64,000 nt of DNA from assembly GCA_013397795.1 (NCBI GenBank), contig VZTJ01002466.1:1046522-1110521 (forward strand), written 5' to 3'. Origin of the DNA: Orthonyx spaldingii (lineage: Eukaryota > Chordata > Aves > Passeriformes > Orthonychidae). This document shows positions 11,466 through 24,300 of this stretch, piece after piece. The number at the start of each line of letters is the position of its first letter. Within the stretch, counting starts at the first letter, position 1. Below the pieces are notes generated by a model. That model worked only from the letters and a program-made list of their open reading frames with translations, ran no database searches and was not told the origin of the DNA. The position numbers were made by a program, and so were the translations under genes.

Positions 11466-14400
11466 TGTGGCTATCACTCTGAGTGGGAAAGTCAAAACCA
11501 CACAACCCAAATCTGTCTTGGTGATGAGAGCTGTACAAATTGGGATGTCAGATCGGAGATAAATTAGTGAAATCCTTCTGTGCACATGTGCATAGTGTCC
11601 AGAAGCCAAGGGCAGTCAAGTGCCAGTGGAGACATTTCTTGGAGCTCAGAGCCTTTGACATTCTGTATTCTTGGATGCAGCTGACTGTGCTGACAGGAGT
11701 GTAACTGGCAAAAAGATGACATCATCTGGGATCTGGATCTTGAAAATAAAACAGCAGAACATGAAATCAGCCCTTGCTCCAGACAAGTTGGTACGAGTTC
11801 CCTTCAGGCAGCCTTAGTAGAACAGTTGTGCTGTTAAATTTCCAAGGTATTTCTGTTGGTGGAAATTCAAGCATCGAATTTAGCTTGTGTATTAATTTGG
11901 CTGGTGAGGGGGCAATTAGCTGGGCAATTAGGTTGGCTGGCAAGGAGGTAGGACCAAAAAATCATTTTTAGTCTGTCATGTACAGAAGGGAGCTCAGGGA
12001 AGAGAAGATCCACAGCTGCCCCCTGCCCCTACCAGGGGGAAGTCAGGAGCCCTGTGCTAATAAGAAGCTTGAGCTGAGGATTTCCAATGTGCAATTTCCA
12101 TGTGTGGTTGTATGTCTCTAATCTTTGTGAAAATCTACCTATATGGATCTTTATTTAGGATCTTCTTTAGCATCTTTTAATATTCTTTTAGTATGTCTTA
12201 ATATGTCTTTTAATAGCGTCTTTAGGACTTTAGATGCAGCTTGAGCTTTCTCCCTCTCAAGCAATGGTTTGGTTTTCACAATTGCAGTTCTGCTGTGCAG
12301 CCTCAGACAATATTGCTTGAATGTACACCTTGATTTTGCAAATGTTTTTACATCCCCCTTGGTATTTACTGCAGGCTCTAATTTGACTTGCCCAGAAATG
12401 TGCACATTCACCAATATCCAGGGAACCTGGAAAAGGAGAAGATCCAGATCCCCTTGCCTGTCAGCCCTTACTAGTTACTTGTGTTTCTGGTCGGTAGCTT
12501 AACTGGCTTCATTGTGGATCCTAGCAAAGCTAGGGAGACACAGTGATGTGAACTGTTCAGATAACAGAAATCCCAGCTAGAGACCCATTGTAAGGGTCAG
12601 GTATTGTCCACCATTCATTTGTCTGGGCTGCCTAATAAATGAACCTGTAATTCCTGCTCTGCTGCAGGCCTGCTTTGTGCTAGGCCAGCCTTATCAGCCT
12701 CTGTGGAGAATCTCCATAAGGAAGCCACAACATTTGCCTGTGCTTTTTCAGAGAAGTGGCTCTTCACTGCTGCTGCAACAAGTTCCCGCACTGTTGCACA
12801 GTGCTCTGGTAGTGAGGCTTGGGGATTCCCACAGCTGGTCAACATTTTTTGCTTCCCTAACCACGACTTACCCAACTCCTCAGCCTTGCTTCTATTGTTA
12901 GCCCTCTTTTCTTTTGGACTCTCAACACAGTCCAAATGAGAGACTTTTACCCTGAGGATTTTACTAGTTTCCCCTTTGCCAGAAACATTCTTTCATGTGC
13001 AAAGTTAAAAAAAATAAAAAAGGGATACTGCTTCAAGAAGGGGTAATAAAAATACATCACCATAGTATGGCCAACAAGCTCTTTATTGAAATTCCTTTCT
13101 CTCAGGGGTTTTCCCTGAGCAACATAACCCATGAGTATTAGCCAGGAAGCATTCATTTAAAACCACAAGTGGGTAGAAACCAGGAAAATTGTTTGCATTT
13201 GGCACCACACAACTTATTTTGATCTCATCAAAAGTCCCAGGACTGATCTTGGATTTCCTTCTCATTGAAATTCATCAGGATCAAGAACAGAATTTGGGTG
13301 AAAATAGTGTTAAAAATTTAAAAAGCACTGTATAAAATGTTTTGTTTGCAAAAAATATTTGCTTCAAATTTAACTTAATTTCCCCATTTCTAAAATTATC
13401 TGCATTTTTCAGTACATGGCTAGCATGTACTGCTGCTTCTGGTATACTACAATATGACATAACACGGTATCTGGAATGTTTTCTTATTTTAATGTAATTT
13501 AGTGAGATGTATAATGTTAATAATTAGCAGTAGCTGTTAGTTAAAGCTAGTTAAAACTTTGTGCTATATTCCCCAGAGTACTTTATTCTTTTATCTGTAG
13601 TGCACTGTAACAGGTTGACACATTGTGTAGCCTAAATAATTTTGAGTGCCAGGGTGAGTCAGCAGCAATGTTTTGCAGAAAGCAGTGTTAACAATGCTGT
13701 AAGAAATAGCTTAGTATTAGTGGTACTTTGTGCTTAGCTCATATCTCCCATCCCTGTGCCAGCAGACACTTTACTAAGACAAATATCCATTCACTACTTC
13801 TGTTTTCCAGATAGACAACCAGAGGCTCAGACCTGGAGTAAGCATCTCCCATCCCAAAAATCACCCCAGCAAAAGCATAAGGATTGCTGCTGTGCCAGAG
13901 GATGGCAAAGGTCTCTTCCTCTCTCCGTCCTTGAAAGAACAGGTAGACCTAGAGAAATGAGATGCACAGAGATCTCTTTGCTTCTTCCTCTCTTCTCTTA
14001 TTCACCCTCAGCTGTGCTGCTATTCCTAGACACAGGACCTAAATCTGAGCCACAGGCATTTACATGGCTTGATATTTTTATAGCAACAAAAATGAGTTTC
14101 CCTTTAGCCAAAAGTGGCTGGAATCCCAGGTCTGGAATTGTGCTGATGGGGTAATGTCTGGAAGGGAAAAAAAAAAGGAAATCTCCAACATGGAAACACT
14201 AAACGCTATGGCAACAAGAGGAGCAACAAACGGGGCTTAAAGACACAGGCTCAGCATTAATTTAAGCAGTGAGAATTAGAGAGAGGGGAATATCAGCATT
14301 TTATAATGCTGTGTTTGATCTCGAGTGAGAAGGAAGGATCCTGTGCCCAATAGAAAAGTATCTGTGCTAGAGGGAGACAGGCAGCATCCTGCTGCAGGCT

Positions 14401-17041
14401 GCTGGCTTTCATCAGAATCCCTTCTGGCCACTCAGCTGACATTACATGTGAGTTCTTCTCACATTATCCTTTTTTCCTGAGCCTTCTTTCCAGTCATGTG
14501 CTGTAAATACAAAGGAGGGAGCATATCACTGTAATTTGTTAATCCAGTGATAGGAGTTGGCTGTGCCGCTGCTGCCAAACCATCTGCTCTTGAGTCACGG
14601 AGAGATTCCTCCCTTCCCTGAAGAGCTGAGATTTTTCTCCAGTGACATCTGACTTGCTCTGTGCTAATTGACAGTTCTGTTGAAAATGATGTATCTGTTC
14701 AGGATGTGCTGGGGTTTGTTCCAGCTTATCCTGGCCCTGGTGACGACACTTTACAGGTCTCCTTACAAGCCCTAAATCCCTGGCAAACAGCTATTTTCCA
14801 TATACAAGCCTCCTGAGTTCTGTCCAGAGTAGTCCAAAAGAGGTTTCTCCTGTTTCTTTTATTTCCTTTGTGGATCTGAATCTCTAACCACCATGCCACA
14901 GTAGTTTCCAGTAAACATCTGGAGAGGAGAGACAAGAAAAAAGTAGTCTGAAATTTCTCAGTGAAAGGCAGGGGCTTTTGAAGTCAGGACACAGGCTTTA
15001 GCTCAGCAGATCTGAATTTATTGTGTTTGCACTTCTGCCACAAAATTCCCTTGAGGTCCTTGACAAGACATCACCTTTCATTTTGCCTTCAGGCTCTGAA
15101 GTGTCTGTGTTAGACCATAACCCATCTGGGTAAGGATTCGCTCGCTGTGCATGCACAGCATCTGCCATAATGAGGCTTCATCTGGTGAAGCTACTTCCAT
15201 ATAATCACTGGGTGAACTTGTGTAAAGCATTGCCAGGCTGTTCCCTTGCAGAACATTGCATTGCAAAGCTCAGCACCTGGATTTCCCGGCTCCTGTAGCT
15301 GCTGCCTCCTAATCATATACGTATAATAAGTTGGAAGTTATCTTTGTGAAAAAAGACATCTTTCCTTACAAAAAATGGATCAAGTTTAACTGTTTTCTAA
15401 TTTTAAAAAGTGACATCACAAGACCGCTTCTCAGCATTTGGTGGCAATGACACCTGCATCTCAGGCAAGTGACTACATATCTGTTTCTTATTCAGCTGCT
15501 CTGAGCAGCTCTTTCCCAGACTGGCAAATTTTCTCCTCCTATAAGGTGATATTGCATTTCCCCACTGCCCTCGCCCTCACCACAAGGCTCTTGCTGTAAG
15601 ACTGTCCCAGGCTGTGAGGATTCCTAAGGAGGAGACATATGGCCTGGACATCTGCTGCTCTGAGGACAGGACAGGCTACTCCCACACACCAGGGCTGCTG
15701 TGAGCCGCAGTGTGTGTGGTGTGAGCTGTCCCTGTGTGTGCGTGCACATGAGGTTTGTGTAGCTCACTATTCAGAGCACTGACTGCACTGCAGCAAAGCA
15801 ATGACAGCCACAGCAAACCTGTCCTCTTCAGTGCCGCTGTTTCTGTGTCCAGGCTGCTCACAGTTTGGAGAAGATGTGCCAGGATGTCAAGAGGGGATGA
15901 AGAGTAGCAGCAGCAGTAGAGGGAGAAGATGAAATTTCACGAGTGTTAATTCCTCCCTCTGAAGGTCAGACTGAGGAAGCAACTCTCACCTTCAGCGTGT
16001 TTCCCAGGGCAGGCTAAACATGTGGGACAGGAACAGGACAGTGGTTATTTCTCTCCCACCATCTACCATTTGATCTTGGTAATGAAGACTAGTGCCTTCA
16101 TTACTTGTTGTCTAAGTTCCCTTTTGCTATAATGATAGGATAAGAATGCCCTCTTTTGTGAGGTCCTTTGATATCCAAGGAGGAAAAACATCATATAGAA
16201 GTTGCAGATTATTAGTTTTATCAGCATCACAGCCATCTTCCTCTTGGATAAAGCCTCGCATTTGTACAAAAGACATCATTGTTGAGTATCTCTCCCTGGT
16301 GTCACACTGAAACATACCTGCTTTCATTGTGCAGAAAGAAAAAGAGTTGTGTTCCTTCATTCAAGGACCCAGTAAACTTTTCAATGTGTGTCCTGGCAAG
16401 GCATCATGAGAAGAGGGTAAAAGAGTAAATGAGAATAATGACAACCTTTTTCTTTGGCTTCTGTCTCAGTGGATTTCTGTTCCCTGAGCTTCAGCAATTT
16501 CCAAGTTAAAAAAAAAAAAAAAAAAAAGGCAGTTTATGGTTTTCATTATTACATCCAAACTTCCTCAGAACTAGGGCCAGGTACATGCCAGACAAAGGGA
16601 TCCTTTTTGACCAAAGTTCTCAAGTGTGTAACGCTCATTCTATGCAATGCTGTGTTTCAGCTGAGCACATTTCACACAGCTTTGTTCAGGACTGGGGCTC
16701 TCGTGTTGCAGCAGCTTTTAGAGGACAACACAGTGCAGTGTTCTCACCCTCACCCTATTTTGTACACACATGAACAGCTTCTGTCTGTGATAAACTCTGG
16801 TTCAGTGCTGCTCAAGAAGCACTGGGGATCCCTGCGGCACTGTTTCCTGAGGCAGCCCTGGTGCGTTTTGCATGGAGGTAGAACCCAACATTTTTGAAGG
16901 AACAGTGGGATCAGAGGTATTATTGTTCAGATGAACATCTTTTGAAGACTAAAAGACTTTTGGTTTTCACTACATCAGCTGTGTGCCTCTTGTGTATGGA
17001 AAGCAGCCTACAGCCCAGAGCAGGAGAAATCAGAAAACTCT
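11466..17041. other. Intergenic region, no gene recognised
   Basis: AT-moderate unique sequence. A 106-codon open frame at 12615-12935 (- strand) begins with TTG rather than ATG and has no recognisable domain. The stretch at 13290-13720 is AT-rich without repeat signatures. Nothing here could be assigned to a gene. Confidence 0.45.
16508..16527 (+). repeat. Poly-A tract (20 A)
   Basis: An uninterrupted run of 20 A. No retroposon body is recognisable upstream. Confidence 0.9.
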
Positions 17042-17172
17042 AAGAATTATAGGATTATTTATGTTGTAAAAGATTGATTCCAACCACAAACCTACCACTG
17101 CCAACTCCACCGCTAAGCCATGTACCTAAGCACCTCGTCTACACATCTTTTAAACATCTCCATGGCAACTTA
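17042..17172 (-). mobile_element. CR1 LINE 3' end fragment, antisense
   Basis: The + strand matches the reverse complement of the CR1 3' region in order: AGAATTATAGGATTATTTA, GATTGATTCCAACCAC, CCACCGCTAAGCCATGTACC, CTAAGCACCTCGTCTACAC and TTTTAAACATCTCCATGG. The copy is short and diverged. Confidence 0.85.
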
Positions 17173-20100
17173 ACCACAGCTTTATCCAGCTTTTGGAGAT
17201 GATACTAAGGGAGGAACACATAAGTCCATGTCTTTGCTTTCCTCTTCTACCTATAAAGAAAGCCTCAAAGTGTTTGCATTTTACAGATATTCTCAGAGAA
17301 TTTTTCAGCAGATACCTTGCACATGAAAAATTCAGATTTTGTCTCTACTCTTTTTCCTGATACACCCTCTGGATAGCTTGAGAACTAGTGGGATTATGGT
17401 ATCTATGATAAAGGTACAGCACAAATAAATGAGTGAAAAAGTAAATTTTATCTTGACTGTTTAAAATTTTGGCTTTTGTTACATGTTTAATGCAACACTA
17501 CTATAGACAGCTGGAGAAAAAAATATTCATTTGCTGAAGACTCATCCCAGTCTGCTCTATACAGCCAGTAACACAGATATCCTTTCATTTCCACAAGGAA
17601 AAGCAATTCAGACAAGTCTTGACCTTTCTGATGCTTGAAAGGTTAAAAAACAAGAAGAGAATGGAGGTTTTCCAGGAGGGAGAAAATGTCCCAATTTTCA
17701 ATCTTTTTTTTATTTGTCTCCGAGAGGAACAAGGAGAGCACAGACTCACCCTGCACTTCCATTTGCCATTTCTCCTTTCTGCTTCTCCTTAAATCTCAGC
17801 AAATGTGAGAAAGGAGCCTCAGTCAAGGCAGAAGTTTCTGGCTGGAGAGTCACCAACTCACAGGCAGCCCAGCTGTGCATCTCACCCTCAGCCTTGAGAA
17901 GCCGACCCTGCAGCTCATTCCGGGCTTAAAATGTCTCATAATGTTTAAAATAATGGAATAAAAACAAAACAGCAATTGCTCAGACAGCAGGGTCTCCTGG
18001 GAGTACTGAAAGTCCTGAACAAAGGAGCATCATCCAAACAACCACTTCTACCAGTTGCTTTGCTTATCTTGTACAAAATGACACAAAGAGAGAGCTTTGT
18101 AAAATGTTGCCTTATGTTGTTTAACCAGGGGTAGGAAGTGGTCAGACCTCTGCCTTACATCCTGCAGAAATTTGCAGTATTGTAGAGAATTAATCAGGGA
18201 ATACAAGAAAGAGAGGCTGCCTTCTGCTCTGACAGTCAGAATCCAGCAGATTTTATCCACAGTTTTGGTAAAGAGTGGCACAGAAAACCCGAACACTTCA
18301 TCTGGGTTTCTTAAGCCAAGCTTTTCACCTGTTTGCATTTGGTTTTTCCAGCTTCCTCACTTGGCATCCAAAGATTTGACCACCAGAAGGATGGTCACTG
18401 ACAGCAGTAATGGAAGCCAATGAGAGTCTGCTCTGGTGCTCTTTGAAGAAACAACAGAATTTAAAAGCAAACAAAAGAAGAAACAACAACAAAAAAAGTC
18501 TAAGCATCTTATTTTGGACCATGTTGACAAATACACTTGTGAACTTAATCTGTCAGCCCATCTGTCTCAGCCCCTCAAGTAAAAAATGAGATATAGTCAT
18601 CACCTCCTTGCTCAGAGCTGTGAGAAAGCATTCATTAATTGCTATGAGGCGTGAGAGTAGGACACTTACTTGAATGTTAAGAAGAAAGATATTCACAGTC
18701 AACAATGCTAAATCTTCAATTGCCATGAAGTGTTTAATTCCTTTTGCGTCTCCTTTCAGTGAAAATCCAGTCAGGAGATGTATGGAGTTATCTCACAGAG
18801 ATGCTAACATCAAGCACACTTGTTAAGGTCCAGATGACTGTGATGTGTGGGGTTCAGTGTAAGGTCACAAACGCAGAGTTACACAGGTGTGGCCGTGCAA
18901 GGATGTGGAAGGAAGCACAGTGCGTGGACAAGTGGTCAGAAAAGATTGGGAAATAACACCTGCTCCACTGCAGGGAAGGTCAAACAACCCATATTTTAAT
19001 GAAGAATAATCAGGATCTTGCCTGGATATAAAAGACATAAATGTATTTCAGAGAGAGGGATCAGACCTGCCTGCATTCCCTGGAAGGCTTCAAGAAGAAA
19101 CCAGGCTTGAGACTTGTCAGGATCTGGCCAGCTTAACCCTCCTGGGGGTTAAATCTGAGATGAAAGGCAAATGGACAGGACTACCCCTGCCAGATGGGCA
19201 TGGGGAAAGGCAGAGAGAAAGATATGGAGGTGGGAGTCCCTCCCAAATGAATCTCAAATTACTTTTTCTTTCCATAGCTTCAGCTTTGCCTTTCATAAAT
19301 TTTGAGACAATGTTATCTATTTTGGATCTCATGAAAAAATTCCTTTTTTTGTAACTGATCTTATTGTGGATTGAATTAAGAGCGATTTTAGGGCAACAAG
19401 GCACTTTTCACCCAAGGCTGTGCCAGTTTATAAAGTGGATGCTAGGACACTTCAGTGGGCTCCCTTTCTCGCAGCACATTGTCCATACCGTGCCTCCAGA
19501 GGATCCATACAAACCAGTTAATAGAGAGAGGAAATAGCTCTTGTTACACCAGGTTACATAGCTGGGAAAAGCTGACAACCTTCTGGGCTCATTTATGCTT
19601 GTGTGCTTGAAAGCTTGTCTGTTTTTTCCAGCTATATCACTTGGCCTGATCAATAATTTTCCTCCTTCTGTGGACTGTGGCATATTATTAGCCACACAAT
19701 TTTGATTATGTCTTTTCCTTCTATTACGCAGGGATAATATGTTTAAGAGGCTGAGTTAGGAAAGAAAAAGCAAAGGATAAGGAAAAAACCAACATCTAAT
19801 CCCTTATGCCAGAAATAACCACACTTCTGGAGACATCTGAACCCTTTTAAAACCTCACATTTGATAGGTCAATTTAAACCAGATTATGATCTTGATATGA
19901 CATTCCAGTCCATCTCCAGTCAAGAAAGCATTTCAGGACCCGTTCAATGGTAAACATTATCCTTATGAAGATAAACATCTCTCTGGGAGGATTTTTGACT
20001 GTGTATGCTCCACCATAAGATGGGCACCATAAGATGGGCAGCTGTTGGGTGCAGCTGCCCAAACCAGCCAGCCCCCAGGTCATGACGGGTCCTCCCTGTA

Positions 20101-21072
20101 AGGTGCCCTCCCTTCCTGACTGTCTGAGGGCACTGTTTGTAGAGGTGCTAAGTTGCCCTCTTCAGACCACTGCTGTGCCCGAAGTGCCCCTCTGGAAGTG
20201 TATTCTGGCATCTTGGCTGCTGCCATCCTGTGGGACACAGGAATAGGAGCCTCTCTTTCCGGCATTTCTGCCTGGAGGGTGATTGAGATAATATTGTAAC
20301 TCCCATAACAGAGAACATAAACACTCTAGATGTAAAACCTTGCAAAATACAATGATTTGCTTAAATAAAAGCAAACATAAAAAAAGGAAAACAGTGAACA
20401 AAGTAGAAAAAAATGTATCTTGGTTTTCTCTGACAGAGATTTGAATTGAGCAATAAATAAAATTTACTTTGTCCTTCAGTCATGGTGTTTTTCTCTCTCT
20501 CTCTTTTCTTCTTTGCTGAAGAACAGCTTGCTTTGACTACCTATTCCCACACATTAGGAGAAGACCTTCTGCTGTGAAAACATTTCTTTGATCCTCTCAC
20601 CTGCTAAGATTTCCTGTCCTTTGTGAATTCCTCAGTTTTATACAGCCCACCACCAACATCTGGTCTTTTTGTTTTGATGTTAAGCATGTTTCACTTCTCT
20701 CTCGCAGAGAAGTTGGAGAAGTTCATGAACACTTGTTAGCCAGCCCTTCCTCCCAGAGTGTTTCCTTTAGGCAGGCTATCACTAAGTCTTAATGAGTGAC
20801 ACCTCTATTTTTTCTGGCAGGCACTTGTTGAGATGCTCACAGCCCAACTTTCCATGGCAGAGCAGTTCTGGACACCAGAAGGGGTTCTGCTTCCAGTAAA
20901 AGTACTCTTAGAATGTGCTATGGAGTTTGCTGTCACACTGACTCAGCACCAATTTAGTTCTGTGTTTCACAAATTAAAAGTTATTTTACGCAATAGCTAA
21001 ATGGGTAAATCAAAGGCAATTTGCAATGCTAAAGAATATCTCCAACAGTGAGAATCTTCTTTTTGGCAACCA
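17173..21072. other. Intergenic region, no gene recognised
   Basis: No exon, RNA gene or well-defined repeat was recognised apart from the small tandem duplication at 20011. All open frames are short and lack domain motifs. Confidence 0.45.
20011..20038. repeat. 14-bp unit in perfect tandem, two copies
   Basis: The unit CACCATAAGATGGG occurs twice head to tail. This is a recent small tandem duplication or replication-slippage product. Confidence 0.95.
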
Positions 21073-21345
21073 GTGACAGAACCTGAGGGAATGACATAAA
21101 GCTATATCAAGAGAGGTTTAAGTTGGATATTAGGAAAAGGTTCTTCCCCCAGAGGGTGGCTGGGCACTGGAACAGGCTCCCCAGGGAAGTGGTCATAGCA
21201 CCAAGCCTGGCAGAGTTCAAGAAACATTGGGACAACAATTTGGGCATATAGTGTGTTTTTCTGGTCTAGGGCCAGGAGCTGGACTTTGGTGATCCTTGTG
21301 GATCCCTTCCAACTCAGGATATGCTATGATTCTATGATTCTATGA
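21073..21345 (+). mobile_element. CR1 LINE 3' end with intact tail
   Basis: From AGTGACAGAACCTGAGGGAA through TTGGATATTAGGAAAAGGTT, AGGCTCCCCAGGGAAGTGGT and GATCCCTTCCAACTCAGGAT, the sequence follows the CR1 ORF2 end and 3' UTR. It stops at the characteristic octamer-type tail ATGATTCTATGATTCTATG (ends 21345). The copy is 5'-truncated, as most CR1 insertions are, and is in + orientation. Confidence 0.95.
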
Positions 21346-24300
21346 ATAGTGTGTGCCCAAGGCTGCACCAAATAACCATCTGGCAATTAATACTCAGAAC
21401 ACCCATGCATAAATTTATGAAGAGTCCAAAGAGAGTGTAGCAAAGGTAAATATCTTTCCTGGGAAAGCCACTATTTAGATATTAATCTTCTATAAATACA
21501 TCCCTTATTCTGTGGAGTTACAAAGCATAAAAAGACCAGTGACACTTTTCTGTGAAGGCTGAAATTAGATGTTCATTGCCTGTGATCTCTAAGGAGATCA
21601 TATTTATTTTATTGAACATTTTACCAACACTGGGAAAATACTCTCTTTTCCTGAATATTTTCCCTTTGTCGTGTTGCCAAAGCTTTACAGAATGATGAAT
21701 CATTCTTTACTGACAGTAGTGCTATTATTTCTCATTTGTAATGTAAGCAATGTTTTTGGTGCAAGAATTTCAGACACTTGATGCTGATGTTGCAATGGGA
21801 CCTAGTGCCTGCATATTTGAGCCTATGGGGATGAAGGGCGTGAAGACATATTTATAAAAAAAAAAGATTCCTGTAGTAAAAGTAGGTGATGTTCACAATG
21901 ATTGCTCATACCAATAGGGCTGCATGTGAGATCCACATTGTAAATAATGGAACTGCAGAGGTGGAGACTGAAGTTCAGCAGGAACCATCTGAGGCTGCAG
22001 CAGATGAGGACAGTGGCAGCTGTGCTGGTGCTGGGAGGAGCTCTGGGATCAGAATAGTAAGGGGCATTGCAAGACAAAAATCCAGTGAATTTGCAGGTGA
22101 GTAAAGCAGCGGGTAGGGGATGGATGGTTGTCATAGCTCAGACTTCCCTGCAGCCTCTTCGGAGGTGCCTTATACAAGGACAGAAATAAATGTAAACAAA
22201 CATGGCTCAGAAACAAAGTTTATGGGTCAAAACTGTCTGAGAGATAGGAAGGAAAAACAGGCAAATGAGCTGGATCCTGCTCTGGGCAGGCCAAAGAGGT
22301 GGTGGCTACATGGGCAGCTGCATTCCAGCACGCCAGAAAGTAAGGATGAAGAAGAGCATGGTCAAGAGAGTGATGCAATGCTTTGATCTAATCAGTGGAA
22401 TGACCCCTGTGGGATACTCACCTCATCCCAATCACTGCATTTCAAACGGATATTGTGGAACTAAATGATGGAGAGGAAAACGGGAGAGGCAAGGTAAAAA
22501 GTACTAAACTGGTCTATTGGTGGCAATTAAAAAAATGGTGAGCATTGTCTTAACAAAAAAATAGCAACCTGGTGGATCAAGAAAATGTTAGAGACGTAGG
22601 GTTTAACTGTTTGTCTTGGTTTTTAGGAACCAAAGGGCAATTTAATGAAAGAGAATGTAGGAAGTTCAAACCTGACTAGATCAATTTTTCTTGGTGCAAA
22701 GTAAGTTAGATAATTGATCAATTCCACCACACATTTCTGGAAGCAAAACCTTAACAAGTTTAAAAGAGGAATTAAACATATATATATATAGATAGCAAGA
22801 GGTAGGCAGTAAAATTACTAAACCAAAAACACTTCAGGAGCTGAGTTGACCTTTATTAGTAGAGAACAAGACAGAACTGTGAGCTAGAAAGGTTATCCCA
22901 ATGAGTATACTGGTTTTATCTGTTGAAGTAATAAGGAATTATCTGGTCATTTCTGGAGGCAGAATGCTCTACAAAGAGGATACTTAATCTTGTCTGGCCT
23001 GACTGCATTTATGTGACAATATTCCAGCACATCTATGAGCCCTAGGCCTGAAAAAAAAAAAGGAAGGATTTAGGAGTGAGGCTTTTTGGCAAAGCAGTTT
23101 GTGGTCCAATAATGAAATAGCAGGGGATACTTCAGGTTAGTCCTGAAAGTGCACTGCAGGAGCCATCCAGTAATAGAAGTCATCCATTATCTCTCAGGCA
23201 CAAATATTTTGAAAGGAAAAATTCTGCACAAGCTTGGAAAAGATGGCTGGCTCATCACTCTGATGAGATTTCCATAGAGAAGTTACAGTATTTGCAAAGT
23301 TGCCAACTTTTAAGCAATCTTCTCTCAGCCAATTTCTTTCTTTCTTTCCCTCCCCACACTACCAAACATGATTAGATCACACTATGAATGTATTGCCTGC
23401 CAAATTTCATATCTAGTTAATTACACTGAGAACTGTGACCTTATAAAAGAATCTTAAACTGATTAAAATCTTTACTTTGTGCCTACACATAGGGAACAAA
23501 AAAGTCTCACCAACTTATTTTTGAGTACTGTTTATTACGGCATTTTGATTTTTTTCTTCTTTTTGCAGTTGATAGGCCATACTTCAAAAGGAAAAGGTGT
23601 AAAAGAAAGCATTGGGTCTACCTTAGTTGTGATCACAGGGAGAAAGAGGATAATACCAAATACACTCCAGATAGCTGGGAATATGCAGATCTCTGTCATA
23701 TGCATCTTATTGTTCCCATTTGTTCGTTTACAGTGAGGCCCACATTGCTTATTTTGGTTGATAAAATCATAAAACACGCAAAGGAGCTCATCTGTGCTGG
23801 CCACTAAGGCTTTACTCTGCTGGAACAGCAGAGCAGGGCTGGCACTGAAGGCCAAATCCTGCCACCCTTCTGGCATGTGCACTTTGCAGAAGCACACAAT
23901 ATTTTGCTTCATGGTGAGTGGCAACCCAAACCAGCACAATCTGCCTGGTTTTGGATCAAGTTTTCTTTTGATTAAAAATACATGAAAAGAAATCTAAGCC
24001 AAATGTCAATGGCCAAGAGATTCTTCACACAGAAAACAGTGACTGAATATAAACAATGGTGTTATGGACAGAACCAAATATATAGGAACAACCCCCCTCC
24101 ACACTCCACAACAGTCAATACCCTGTAGCAGAAACTAAAAATTCTGAAGTCCTTCCTGAAGCAGTTTAAACTACTTGATGCAGAATTTTCTGTGCAGACT
24201 TTTCTTTTCTTGAATGGTTTTGCTAGTTACAGTGTGATGGAAGTTCATGAAGGTTTCATATAGGAAGCTTAAACCTGTGCTGTCATGAGGCACATGCTCT

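Noticed and set aside
12615..12935. 106-codon frame on the - strand with protein-like composition
   Set aside because: The frame opens with TTG, not ATG. No family was recognised and there is no splice or transcript evidence.
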